From the NCBI GenBank assembly GCA_966210515.1, contig CBIHLM010000008.1:25967-89966 (forward strand): a stretch of 64,000 bases of DNA. Reading direction: 5' to 3'. The translations under genes and the position numbers were made by a program. Below are positions 45,101 through 52,775 of this stretch, piece by piece. The notes under the pieces were generated by a model. The model was not told the DNA's origin, searched no databases, and was given only the letters and a program-made list of their open reading frames with translations. Source of the stretch: Paradesertivirga sp966210515. Its GTDB lineage: Bacteria > Bacteroidota > Bacteroidia > Sphingobacteriales > Sphingobacteriaceae. The first letter of the stretch is position 1, and the number at the start of each line of letters is the position of its first letter.

Positions 45101-46261
45101 CCCAATATCCAGAGAGGTTAGACCGCCCGTGCCCACTTTTCCGGGATCAGGAACGATCTGGGTTTGCGCTGGAATGGTAGCCGTAGAATTGTCTTCAGAT
45201 TTATAAAACCAGGTATATACCGGGTCAAAACGTCCCGGGATATTGCTAAGCCGTTTAGATATGTAAGGAGTACTGAGCTTTTTACGTACGTTATAGGCAC
45301 TATGTAACAGCGTTAAACCCCATCTCCCTCCATCCCAGCAGCAAGGCGCAGCGTTAAAATAGTGCCAGTCTGTAGTACCAAAAGGTATAAATCCGACAGC
45401 TTCACCTTCATTCGTTTTAGCAAAATATTCTCCTAAAGCAAGAAGCCGGTTATCCAGTTCAGAATAAAGGTCTATACCTTGCTTCCAGAACACTTCTGCG
45501 GTAAACGCCATGCCGCTCCACATGCCGTGTGAGTGACCCTGGTCTCTTCCACTTTCCCCGTGTTCTCCACTTGGCAGTGTATTTTTAATTCCGGTAGAAC
45601 CGATGTATCGCATCAAGTGAACGATATGGGCCATTTTCGCCGGATCATCAGAAAATGCGGCGATAGCTGCTCCTCCGGCTATACTCAAGGTGCCTTTATT
45701 TGCCGGTCCTAAAGCATAACCGGCACAACCTGTACGCGGCCAGTACACGTTGTTGAACAGATTTTTTACGGCTGCAGTATTTTCAGCTGTCCAGCCGCTC
45801 CAGGTTCCACGAAGGATGGAGGCTGCACCACCGTAGGCATAAGCGTAATCGCCTAAGTCGAGGTTAGATTCAATCCCCCCAAACTCCGTCTGGGTAGTGG
45901 CCCATGCCATTAAAATATCCCTCGATTTTTTGGCATGCAATTCATTACCAGTAAAATACCACATCATGGCTTGAAAAAATGCAGCAACCATATCGTTTCT
46001 CCATGGCCAAAGATTGACATTGGGATTGCGACTAACTGAGGCAAAAGGGTTTGGCATATACGTCAGTTGCGATTTGCCATCGGCCGCCAGGATATCGTAA
46101 GCCTGCTTCCAAGGGTAATCACCGGCCTGGACATGAGCCTTCAGAATACTCAAGTCCGAGCTGGAATGAGGAATACCAGGATGCACAAAGGTTTGCGACC
46201 GTACCGACAAGCAAACACAGAACATCAAGGCCAGAAGAATAAAAAGGTAATTCTTTTTCAT
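39185..46261 (-). CDS. Giant T9SS-secreted alginate-lyase-superfamily multidomain protein (copy A)
   Basis: This 2358-residue secreted protein has a signal peptide ending RSQ. An alginate-lyase-like (alpha/alpha) toroid (about residues 25-330) carries GEHGESGRDQGHSHGMWSG near residue 239, with the conserved His region of that fold, seen in polysaccharide lyase families such as PL5 and PL38. Then come a DUF1349-like sandwich (385-565), FN3 (575-665), a ricin/CBM13-like trefoil (675-820; GVYRIIATHSNKAVEVKNG), a helical linker, FN3, LamG (1120-1345), Ig-like repeats, FN3, a second LamG (1583-1800), repeated Big/MBG-like modules, an HYR-like module, an SprB-like repeat and a type IX sorting domain (LYPNPVSDNLNIKV..., last 80 residues). 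The lyase substrate, perhaps a uronic-acid-containing polymer, is unknown. Copy B at 47003-51886 shares the first ~1330 residues of the architecture. Confidence 0.85.
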   Translation of the reverse strand: MKKNYLFILLALMFCVCLSVRSQTFVHPGIPHSSSDLSILKAHVQAGDYPWKQAYDILAADGKSQLTYMPNPFASVSRNPNVNLWPWRNDMVAAFFQAMMWYFTGNELHAKKSRDILMAWATTQTEFGGIESNLDLGDYAYAYGGAASILRGTWSGWTAENTAAVKNLFNNVYWPRTGCAGYALGPANKGTLSIAGGAAIAAFSDDPAKMAHIVHLMRYIGSTGIKNTLPSGEHGESGRDQGHSHGMWSGMAFTAEVFWKQGIDLYSELDNRLLALGEYFAKTNEGEAVGFIPFGTTDWHYFNAAPCCWDGGRWGLTLLHSAYNVRKKLSTPYISKRLSNIPGRFDPVYTWFYKSEDNSTATIPAQTQIVPDPGKVGTGGLTSLDIGAASPAGSSSYNNNVWTVRGSGTEILTHSADGLHFVYKEVTGNCSIIAKVETVGGTALNTRAGVMIRSDLTSSSAQRAWIAIKSGKRAEAFMHGWTEVRGGSNWEKTERPIPQDSYWVKIERIGDVIDMYYSLDGTSWAAETQGRFEGFTGKAYIGLAVCSNANGVLNTSTFSNVSVTGGQGGMVVAPEAPHSVYAYAGNNQIQLRWLSSFGADSYTLKRASSENGPYTTIASGLSGNSFLDEGVSNGQTYYYKVCAVNAAGTSPDSPSDSDMPEAPPVPQILGSNGFDGVYRIIATHSNKAVEVKNGSTAEGALLGQRTYANLSSQHWIINPLSGTDYKIINLLSGKAMDVVGNAVTNGALIEQRTYSATDSSQIWSIKDRENGTFNIVGKQAGKALEVPGSNASDGISMNLNRWLDGKNQIYRIEPVSASEMSAAYLKKLAEAIKLRDTTETTETNVPGKFPVAANAQLNDSITYVQSLYNAQSTVIQVSGYVTILDNAIKWYLASKYYQLNTLADGYYYIKTSTSDSLWTRNETNTPLFEGVSSDPLLQIWDIRKQSNGRYKISCLSAPSAFSNYINEAAVFGRSVTPFSLVWNSMNFYFDGTSYAIQRAQSGGNGYWYPYGRNIYTVGGSDNDPVPYTFPFRFEPVGTLPVNLKAAGSDGKNILDWDPIPNITYIVKRSTAEGGPFTTLDTISTTKYIDSVGVSNGNTYYYHVVSPDSLASSPVVAASPNVGQVTYLRFDETSGARAIDSWGAKHGTLAASAKRDAGKYGSSLKLDGSGNAYATLPTGIVSTLNDFTISTWVKMDGLGSWMRVFDFGTGGTQYMFLTVQAGTSTVNGVTSPIVRYAIKNGGGEQTVSFNYPLQLNSWTYFAVTQSGNTASLYINGALVSSNTGVSIKPSHLTPAGTTTGTNLNYLGKSQFNDPLFKGAIDDFKIYSRALSTSEIASAFSSQSITMNAIASKLMGDEDFDPAATVSSGLPVAYTSSNPSVATIVDGKVRILTVGTTIITASQAGNDVYWPATPQSKQLSVAITNNTQPIAVLGRPFTYTITSKALSDFTATGLPAGLSLDAGRGVISGTPTEYGTFPVVIGALNDSIPGTQTITLTVQNNVVSNVIVAAGDAKNIVEWDGIQNFTFNVKRSTTSGGPYTTIANVSTSKFTDTNISNGATYYYVVAAVDSVGETSISTEVVAKPNIGQLTYLKFDEASGTRAIDSWGATHGTLAPTAARAAGKTGTSLKLAGTATSYATLPVGIVKTLSDFTVSTWVKMDALANWMRVFDFGNSTTQYMFLSVQAGTTTVNGVTSSTVRYAIKNGGTELNVSSPYAFPLNTWVHLAVTQSGNTASLYINGTLVSTNTGLNIKPSQLTPAGTATGTALNYLGKAQFNDPLLKGSIDEFKIYSRALSASEIAEGVKTSQVITFNALAPKIIGDADFDPSATASSNLPVVYTSSDSTVAAIVSGKVHIIGAGTTTITASQAGNADYSKADDVSQLLTVNKKEQSISFAAIAEKTTRDSDFDLVAVASSGLAISYTSSNESVATIMNGKVHLVGGGTTVITASQEGNESYNAATSVSQELNVFAPPAVLTKNIEVELDANGSASIIPAQVDNGSISYSGALSLTLDQSTFGCSNVGASVTVTLTGTDAKGYSSSDTAQVTVTDRLNPVLAAPASQQFCYAGSTYTLPSLVASDNCGVGSITYSISGATQRSGSGADASGAFNVGTSTINWTVTDVHGNTATAATTVSVNSVLTSVIPDVYALNSYTDEKNTIYLGYGPTSLSVSATANGGTAPYSYQWNTGAAMQSIDVYEAGTYTVIITDAKGCQTNSSIVINVLDVRCGNNNDKVMVCHNGTAICVASSAVQAHLDHGDKLGACNSEISATTQSAKALQIEQPATYSVTLYPNPVSDNLNIKVSKLEAGATVRVFNLAGLEVISQSLAKTLQTVSVAGLPQGIYVVQIKNGAEIKVQKIIKE

Positions 46262-46268
46262 ACTGTAA

Positions 46269-46508
46269 TTAATTTATTAACCGGAAATCATTTTTAAATG
46301 GACTGTAAGCAGACAGCCAGGGCTCCCTGGTTGTGCTGGCTTTCAACTGATTGGGGCAAATCCGGGTAAAAGGAGTACGCGGATGGACAAATGTTTGTGA
46401 CCGAGCCTCTGATTTTTGGGCACTCATTTTGGCCCAAATGGGCGAAATAGGCATAATCAGATTCTCTTTTGCGATCAGCTTTAGCTGATTAAGTAAAAGT
46501 TTCCTCAT
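46269..46508 (-). CDS. Short ORF upstream of lyase copy A, degenerate copy of the lyase N-terminus
   Basis: This 79-codon frame ends 7 bases before the start of lyase copy A. Its middle (ARSQTFVHPRTPF, then QLKAS...PWLSAYSPF) resembles the beginning of the mature lyase (VRSQTFVHPGIPHSS, ILKAHVQAGDYPWKQAYD). It is also homologous along its whole length to the ORF at 51883-52140 before copy B (MRKLLLNQLKLIAKENLIM against MRELLLNQPTLIEKENPIM). It may be a decayed 5' copy of the lyase gene carried along by the unit duplication, or a translated leader. Both copies have stayed open, which is worth noting. Confidence 0.5.
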   Translation of the reverse strand: MRKLLLNQLKLIAKENLIMPISPIWAKMSAQKSEARSQTFVHPRTPFTRICPNQLKASTTREPWLSAYSPFKNDFRLIN

Positions 46509-46719
46509 AAAATTAATTTTGAATAAAATATAAGACAGGGGAAATCCCTGCGAGTAGTTGGATTCGGTGGTTCATACATTTATAATTGGTTTATTGTTAG
46601 TTTGGCCGTTTGTTAAAGAATTACGCCTGCCCTCTTTTACACTCTGCAATACTTTAAAAAAGCGCCAGCTTTTTCACCCCTTTAAAAATCACACGGAGAT
46701 ACCACTCCTGTAATTTATT

Positions 46720-46751
46720 CAAATATAATCATGCTAAATCGTTTTAGCAAA
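46720..46751 (-). promoter_or_regulatory. LacI-type operator/promoter of lyase unit A
   Basis: TATATTTG (46720-46727) and TTTG (46748-46751) are 20 bp apart on the minus strand. GCTAAATCGTTTTAGC occupies 46733-46748. It lies about 210 bases upstream of the short ORF and 460 upstream of the lyase gene. Confidence 0.85.
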
Positions 46752-46882
46752 TATTATATTTTTTTTAGCTGCAACTAAAATACTCTGGTCAACGGATAGT
46801 CTTAGTTAAATAAATGGGAAGCAAACATTCGCACATTGAACTTCCTGATAGCTACTACAACAATAAGTGATTTGCTCACAAA

Positions 46883-46927
46883 AGCATGCAGCAAGGGCAA
46901 TCAGTTAAGCCCTCCATTCTGCATGCT
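46883..46927 (-). terminator. Hairpin terminator after lyase copy B
   Basis: A perfect 9-bp outer stem AGCATGCAG/CTGCATGCT has an inner AGGGC/GCCCT pairing. On the minus strand it is followed by TTTGTGAG, so the T-run is short. It lies about 75 bases after the stop codon of copy B. Confidence 0.6.
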
Positions 46928-47002
46928 GTTACTTATTAAAAGCCCATGTTTGAGCGATAAATCATCGTTTCTTTAGGATGTGCCCCTGAAAAGATGAGAA
47001 AC

Positions 47003-50000
47003 TTATTGTTTTATCATAACCTTACCAGAATAAAGTTTATTCAGAACTAAGCTATAAATGCCATCAGGCAGAGCGTGACCTAACACTACTTCTATATTAC
47101 CCGTAACGGTGTTAAATGATTTCGAATATACAGTGCGTCCCATCAAATCAATTAATTTCAATTGCACATTCTTTCCGATCAGCTCAGTTTTAGTAACAAT
47201 AGCAAATCGATCATTCAGCACGGGATTAGGGTAAATAGTGGTGCCATTTACTACATTCTTATCAGAACCCCAATCAAGTGTAAGTGTATTTTGATCTTCT
47301 TTTTGAGCAATCTGATTATTGCTGAAATTTTGTATTTCTGCAGCACTCAACGCCCTGCTATAGATTTTAAACCCATCAATAGAACCATTAAATATTGGGT
47401 CATTGTATTGTGATTTGCCCAAATAATTCAGCGTGGTGCTGCCAATGGTAGAAGGCTTGATCGTAACGCCCGTATTAGAGGCAACTGCAGTTCCATTGAT
47501 ATACAAGGTGCAGGTATTTCCCGATTGGGTAACGGCAAAATGCGTCCAGGTATTCAGCGGAAGCGTATAATTAAAGCTCACTTGCTGCTCTGGGCCTCCG
47601 TTCTTAATCGCATAACGCATCACATTCGCAGTTCCGGCCTGGATGGTTAAGAACATATTTTTACTGGTTCCGGTACCAAAGTCAAATACTCTCATCCAGT
47701 TAGATTTAGCATCCATTCTTACCCAGGTGGATATCGTAAAGTCGTTTAGCGTACTTACAATACCGCTTGGCAAGGTAGCGTAAGAGGTTGAAGTCCCATC
47801 AAACTTAAGGGCATTGCCCGAAAGGCCGGCATTACGTGTTGCTGTTGCCTGCAAAGTAGCATGATTGGTTCCCCAACTGTCAATGGCATTTGTTCCACTT
47901 GTCTCATCAAATTTCAGGTAAGTAACCTGTCCGGAACTTGCACCAATTTCAGATGCTGTGAGAGCCCTGCTGTAAATTTTAAATTCGTCAATTGAACCTT
48001 TAAACAGCGGGTCATTAAACTGTGATTTGCCCAGATAGTTCAAGGTAGTGCTGCCCAGAGTTGAAGGCTTAATGGAAATAGCGGTATTGGAGGCAACCGC
48101 AGCGCCATTGATATATAAGGTACAGGTATTTCCGGACTGGGTAACAGCCAAATGCGTCCAAGTATCAAGCGGTAAGGCATAGGTAAAACTGACCGATTGC
48201 TCTGCTCCCCCATTTTTAATAGCGTAACGCACCACATTTGCACTTCCTGCCTGAACTGTAAGGAACATATATTGTGTAGTACTAATACCAAAATCAAACA
48301 CCCTCATCCAGTTTGTAACTGTATCCATTTTAACCCAGGTTGAAATGGTAAAGTCGTTTAATGTACTTACAATTCCGGCTGGCAGTGTAGCATAAGAGGT
48401 TGAGGTCCCGTCCAGCTTAAGTGCTGATCCGGAACGGCCTGTATTACGCGTTGCCGCCGCCGCTAACGTTGCGTGAGTGGCACCCCAGCTATCAAAAGCA
48501 CGCGTTCCGCTTGTTTCGTCAAATTTCAGGTAAGTGACCTGGCCAATGTTTGGCGATGCGGTAATTTGCGGACTGGAAGCAACATTATCGGGCGAGGCAA
48601 CTACATAGTAGTACGTAGTCCCATTGCTCACATTGGTATCGGTAAATCCGGGTGCGCTAAGGTTTACCATAGTGGTATAAGGCCCGCCCGGTGTAGTTGA
48701 ACGTTTTACCGTATAGGTAAGATTTGGAATGGGATCCCATTCCAGTATATTTTTAGCATTGCCCGCTGCTACTTTCAGGTTTATCGGCACTGTTCCTACA
48801 GGCACAAACCGGAAAGGAAAGCTAGAGGGAACAGGATCGTTAGTACTTCCACCTTCAGCAAGTATCATATCATCGCTTTGATACCAGTAACCGTTTCCTC
48901 CTGATTGAGCCCGCTGAACGGCATACGAGGCTCCGTCAAAGTAAATATTAAACGAATTCCAGGCATCCGAATAGTTATTAGTACCAAATTGCGCGTTCTC
49001 GTTTATATAGTTGCTAAAAGATGCAGGGGCGCTGAGACAAGCAATCTTGTATCTGCCGTTACCCTGCTTTCTCACGTCCCAGACCTGAAGTAGGGGGTCG
49101 GAATTCACTACACCAAATAGCGGAGTGTTGGTGTCATTCCTGGTCCATAATGAATCACTGCCAAGGGGTTTAAGGTAGTAATATCCATCAGCAAGCCCAT
49201 TAGTCTGGTAATACATAGTGGCTTTATACCGTTTTATTGCATTATCCAGGATGGTAATATAGGCACTAACCTGAATAACTGTCGATTGTGCATTGTACAC
49301 TGACTGGATATACGTGATGCTATCATTTAACTGCGCTTTGGCCGCTACCGGAAATTTACTCAGCTCATTTGTGGTACTGGTAGCTGTGGTATCACGTAAT
49401 TTTATTGCTTCGTTCAGTTTTTGCTGGTAGGCCGAGAAAATTTCGGATGCCGTAACCGGTTCTATTCTATAGATCTGGTTTGTCCCGTCAGTCCATCTGA
49501 AAAGGTCCATTGCTGCGCCCTCCGCCGTACTTGTACCCGGAACCTGGAGTGCTTTCCCGCTGGGTTTGCTAACAATATTGAAAGTTCCATTTTCCCTGTC
49601 TTTAATGGACCAAACCTGAGCTGCGTCTGTTGCCGAGTAGCTGCGTTGCTCAATTGCGGCACCATCCGTTGTTGCATTGGCCACTACGTCCATAGCCTTT
49701 CCGCTCCGCAAGTTTATTATCTTATAGTCTGTACCAGATACAGAGCTTATTGTCCAGTGCTGGTTACTTAAATAAGCGTATGTCTTTTGGCCCAGTAATG
49801 CACCGTCGGTAGTTGAACCGTTTTTAACCTCCACCGCTTTATTACTATGAGTGGCTATGATACGGTACAGTCCATTTAAGGCCTGGGCAACATATGGCGC
49901 TTTTGGCGCGGCGGGATCTGCAGGAGAATTCGCACTGGTGCCTGCAGAATTTACAGCACAAACCTTATAATAATAAGACTGCCCGTTGGCTACACCGGTG

Positions 50001-51886
50001 TCCATAAAACTGTTCCCGGAAAGGTTAGACGCAATGGTGGTATAAGTCCCATTTTGCGAGGTGGCCCGTTTAAGCGTGTAGCTCACTGCGCCGAATGAAG
50101 GAAGCCAGCGAAGTTGAACCTGGTTATTTCCTGCGTATGTATATATAGAATGTGGAGCCTCAGGCACGGTAACAATTCCACCTTGTCCTCCGGTAACACT
50201 CACATGGCTAAAAGTAGCAGTATTTAAAACGCCATTGGAGTTAGAGCAAACCGCCAGGCCAATATAGGCCGTGCCGGTAAAGCCGGCAAACCTGCCCTGT
50301 ACTTCAGTAGCCCAGCTTGTACCATCCGGTGAGTAATAGGTGTTAATCATATCTCCTATGCGTTCAATCTTAACCCAGTAAGAATCCTGGGGGATCGCCC
50401 TGTCCTGTTTTTCCCAGTTGGAGCCACCCCTCACCTCCGTCCATCCATGCATGAAACTTTCTGCCCTCTTACCGGATTTAATGGCGATCCATGCCCTTTG
50501 TGCTGATGTGGAGGTAAGGTCCGAACGGATCATTACCCCTGCTCTTGCATTCAGGGCACCTCCTCCAGTCGTTTCCACTTTGGCAATGATAGAACAATTC
50601 CCGGCCACTTGTTTGTACACGAAGTGAAGGCCATCAGCCGAATGCGTCAATATTTCAGCCCCGCTTCCACTTACTGTCCATACATTATTATTATAGGAAC
50701 TACTGCCTGCAGGGGAAGCTGCTCCGATGTCCAGAGAGGTTAAGCCACCTGTGCCCACTTTTGTAGGGGAAGGGACAATTTGGGTTTGTGCCGGAATAGT
50801 AGCCGTAGAATTATCCTCAGACTTATAAAACCAGGTGTATACCGGATGAAATCGCCCCGGTATGTCGGTAAGACGCCTGGAGATATACGGTGTACTCATG
50901 TTTTTGCGTACTTTATAGGCACCATGTAGCAGGGTCATCCCCCACCTTCCTCCATCCCACCCGTATGGTGCAGCGGTAAAATAATACCAGTCAGTAGTAC
51001 CAAAAGGAACAAACCCGACCGGCTCTCCTGTATTCGTTTTAGCAAAATATTCACCCAAGGCAAGCAGACGATTGTCCAGTTCAGAATAAAGGTCTATACC
51101 TTGCTTCCAGAACACTTCTGCGGTAAACGCCATGCCGCTCCACATGCCATGAGAGTGGCCCTGGTCTCTTCCACTTTCCCCGTGTTCTCCGCTGGGCAGG
51201 GTATTTTTAAACCCTGTAGAACCAATGTATCGCATCAGGTGAACTATATGTGCCATTTTTGCCGGATCATCAGAAAATGCGGCGATAGCGGCTCCTCCGG
51301 CTATACTCAAAGTGCCTTTATTGGCAGGCCCTAAAGCATAACCAGCACAACCTGTAGCCGGCCAGTATACATTATTAAAAAGATTTTGTACTGCTGTGGT
51401 ATTGGCGGCCGTCCAGCCGCCCCAAGTGCCCCTAAGGATGGAAGCAGCACCACCATAGGCATAAGCGAAATCGCCTAAGTCCAGGTTGGACTCAATTCCC
51501 ACAAATTCAGTTTGTGTAGTTGCCCATGCTATTAAAATATCCCTCGCCTTCATAGCATAATTCGCATTCTCCGTAAAATACCACATCAGAGACAACTTGA
51601 ATGCGGCATCCATATCGGCCATCCATTGGTTACGGTTAATGTGGGGATTACGGCTAACCGAGGCAAAAGGCCCAGCCATCTGGTAGGTCAACTGGGCCTT
51701 GCCATCTGCCGCCAAAACATCGTATGCCTGTTTCCAAGGATAATCTCCGGCCTGAATATGAGCCTTCAAAGTACTCAGATCTGAACCCGAAAGTGGAATT
51801 CCTGGATGTACAAAGGTTTGCGATCGCACTGACATGCAAACAGTTAACATCAGTGTCAGAAGAATAAAAAAGTAATTCTTTTTCAT
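47003..51886 (-). CDS. T9SS-secreted alginate-lyase-superfamily multidomain protein (copy B)
   Basis: This 1627-residue protein is closely related to copy A over its first ~1330 residues. It has a signal peptide (MSVRSQ), an alginate-lyase-like toroid with the same GEHGESGRDQGHSHGMWSG motif, a DUF1349-like sandwich, FN3, a ricin-like trefoil, a helical linker, FN3 and LamG (from about 1112). It then has a second LamG (from about 1315) that is nearly a repeat of the first. It goes directly to a type IX secretion sorting domain (TIYPNPVLNDRFAIV..., from about 1546) and lacks the Big/MBG, HYR and SprB-like modules of copy A. The two genes clearly arose by duplication of a whole unit including the promoter. 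The substrate is unknown. Its ATG overlaps the TGA of the short ORF upstream (ATGA), a sign of translational coupling. Confidence 0.85.
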   Translation of the reverse strand: MKKNYFFILLTLMLTVCMSVRSQTFVHPGIPLSGSDLSTLKAHIQAGDYPWKQAYDVLAADGKAQLTYQMAGPFASVSRNPHINRNQWMADMDAAFKLSLMWYFTENANYAMKARDILIAWATTQTEFVGIESNLDLGDFAYAYGGAASILRGTWGGWTAANTTAVQNLFNNVYWPATGCAGYALGPANKGTLSIAGGAAIAAFSDDPAKMAHIVHLMRYIGSTGFKNTLPSGEHGESGRDQGHSHGMWSGMAFTAEVFWKQGIDLYSELDNRLLALGEYFAKTNTGEPVGFVPFGTTDWYYFTAAPYGWDGGRWGMTLLHGAYKVRKNMSTPYISRRLTDIPGRFHPVYTWFYKSEDNSTATIPAQTQIVPSPTKVGTGGLTSLDIGAASPAGSSSYNNNVWTVSGSGAEILTHSADGLHFVYKQVAGNCSIIAKVETTGGGALNARAGVMIRSDLTSTSAQRAWIAIKSGKRAESFMHGWTEVRGGSNWEKQDRAIPQDSYWVKIERIGDMINTYYSPDGTSWATEVQGRFAGFTGTAYIGLAVCSNSNGVLNTATFSHVSVTGGQGGIVTVPEAPHSIYTYAGNNQVQLRWLPSFGAVSYTLKRATSQNGTYTTIASNLSGNSFMDTGVANGQSYYYKVCAVNSAGTSANSPADPAAPKAPYVAQALNGLYRIIATHSNKAVEVKNGSTTDGALLGQKTYAYLSNQHWTISSVSGTDYKIINLRSGKAMDVVANATTDGAAIEQRSYSATDAAQVWSIKDRENGTFNIVSKPSGKALQVPGTSTAEGAAMDLFRWTDGTNQIYRIEPVTASEIFSAYQQKLNEAIKLRDTTATSTTNELSKFPVAAKAQLNDSITYIQSVYNAQSTVIQVSAYITILDNAIKRYKATMYYQTNGLADGYYYLKPLGSDSLWTRNDTNTPLFGVVNSDPLLQVWDVRKQGNGRYKIACLSAPASFSNYINENAQFGTNNYSDAWNSFNIYFDGASYAVQRAQSGGNGYWYQSDDMILAEGGSTNDPVPSSFPFRFVPVGTVPINLKVAAGNAKNILEWDPIPNLTYTVKRSTTPGGPYTTMVNLSAPGFTDTNVSNGTTYYYVVASPDNVASSPQITASPNIGQVTYLKFDETSGTRAFDSWGATHATLAAAATRNTGRSGSALKLDGTSTSYATLPAGIVSTLNDFTISTWVKMDTVTNWMRVFDFGISTTQYMFLTVQAGSANVVRYAIKNGGAEQSVSFTYALPLDTWTHLAVTQSGNTCTLYINGAAVASNTAISIKPSTLGSTTLNYLGKSQFNDPLFKGSIDEFKIYSRALTASEIGASSGQVTYLKFDETSGTNAIDSWGTNHATLQATATRNAGLSGNALKFDGTSTSYATLPSGIVSTLNDFTISTWVRMDAKSNWMRVFDFGTGTSKNMFLTIQAGTANVMRYAIKNGGPEQQVSFNYTLPLNTWTHFAVTQSGNTCTLYINGTAVASNTGVTIKPSTIGSTTLNYLGKSQYNDPIFNGSIDGFKIYSRALSAAEIQNFSNNQIAQKEDQNTLTLDWGSDKNVVNGTTIYPNPVLNDRFAIVTKTELIGKNVQLKLIDLMGRTVYSKSFNTVTGNIEVVLGHALPDGIYSLVLNKLYSGKVMIKQ

Positions 51887-52140
51887 ATTGTAATTAATTT
51901 ATTAATCGAGGAATATTTAAATGCGCTGTAACGCGAGAGCTCGGCCCCGGCAATGCTGGTTTTCAGCCGATTTGGGCCGGCCTGGGTAAAAGAAAGACCC
52001 GGATGGAAAAATGTTTGTACCAGAGTCTCTGATTTCAGGGCGCTTATTTTTCCCAAAATAGCGAGAATAAGCATAATCGGATTCTCTTTTTCGATCAGCG
52101 TTGGCTGATTAAGTAAAAGTTCCCTCATAAAAATTAACAA
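51883..52140 (-). CDS. Short ORF upstream of lyase copy B, translationally coupled
   Basis: This 85-codon frame has a stop codon that overlaps the start codon of lyase copy B (ATGA). It is homologous to the ORF at 46269-46508. It likewise contains a degenerate version of the lyase N-terminus (TLVQTFFHPGLSFTQAG against VRSQTFVHPGIPLSGSD), preceded by a hydrophobic stretch (PIMLILAILGKISAL) that resembles the lyase signal peptide. It is either a vestige of an older duplication or a leader that affects lyase translation. A shorter start (MRELLLNQ, 52128) matches the start of the other copy better. Confidence 0.5.
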   Translation of the reverse strand: MLIFMRELLLNQPTLIEKENPIMLILAILGKISALKSETLVQTFFHPGLSFTQAGPNRLKTSIAGAELSRYSAFKYSSINKLITI

Positions 52141-52261
52141 TTAGATAAAACATAAGACAGGGAAATTCCCCGCAGCTGGTTGATAATTGAGTATTGTTAG
52201 TTTTGAGCCGGCAAACAAAGTGACTGTCCGATTCTTAAGGAGCAACCGCTCCTTCAATTTT

Positions 52262-52293
52262 CTAATATAGAAATGCTAAATCGTTTTAGCAAA
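52262..52293 (-). promoter_or_regulatory. LacI-type operator/promoter of lyase unit B
   Basis: GCTAAATCGTTTTAGC occupies 52275-52290, with TTTG at 52290-52293 and TATATTAG (one mismatch to TAnnTTTG) at 52262-52269, at the usual 20-bp spacing. A small hairpin AAGGAGC/GCTCCTT (52237-52254) lies at the predicted 5' end of the transcript. Confidence 0.8.
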
Positions 52294-52445
52294 TTTTTTA
52301 TTAAAGCACCCCGTCATGGCATCCTGGTTAAAATCACCTACAAAGTATTTTTCCAAATTCCGAAAAACGCAGGTAATTATCTCAGCTTTTTTAGCTTTGT
52401 TCAACATCTGAAACCTTTAACAGGAAAAATGAGACTATTTCTATA

Positions 52446-52698
52446 ATGGATGCAAACAGTTACATTCAGGCTAATTTAAGCAAGGAGATTACAGTAAATC
52501 ATCTTGCAGGAAGAGCTAACCTTCAAGATGATTATTTGTCCTGGCTTTTCCTGAAATCTACCAGAGATCGCCCTATCGTCTACATTCATGAAAAGCGTAT
52601 TGAACGCTCAGTATCTAATCACCACTTCAAATATGACTTTCGAACAAATTGCCACAGAAGAGTATAAATCTTTATTTAAAAGGGTCGATATATATTAA
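52446..52698 (+). pseudogene. AraC-type DNA-binding domain fragment, frameshifted
   Basis: The plus-strand frame from 52446 reads MDANSYIQANLSKEITVNHL...DYLSWLFLKSTRDRPIVYI-EKRIER, a clear AraC/XylS helix-turn-helix region. At about 52605 the homology moves to the next frame (AQYLITTSNMTFEQIATEEYKSLFKRV) and runs to a stop at 52698. A 1-base insertion or 2-base loss therefore breaks the second helix-turn-helix. The N-terminal sensing part is absent. It is one of the few plus-strand coding remnants here, probably a relic of a former AraC or HTCS regulator. Confidence 0.75.
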
Positions 52699-52775
52699 CT
52701 TGGCTCCCAGCTCGGCTGGCCTAGAAAAAACCGCCTACAGACCAGATGCTGGCAAGCCCAACCACTTACCAACCC

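Larger units (their letters stand above)
46509..47002. other. Gap between the lyase units: 5' leader of copy A and 3' end of copy B
   Basis: The gap holds the operator/promoter of copy A (46720-46751) and the terminator hairpin of copy B (46883-46927). It also holds a short hairpin with a T-run inside the copy A leader (46657-46675; AAAAAGC/GCTTTTT), which could act as an attenuator. No further gene is visible. Confidence 0.65.

Noticed and set aside
40600..48600. Repeated sequences within the lyase genes considered as mobile or CRISPR-like repeats
   Set aside because: The repeats are in-frame LamG, FN3 and Big/MBG-type protein modules, not spacer-separated or terminal repeats.
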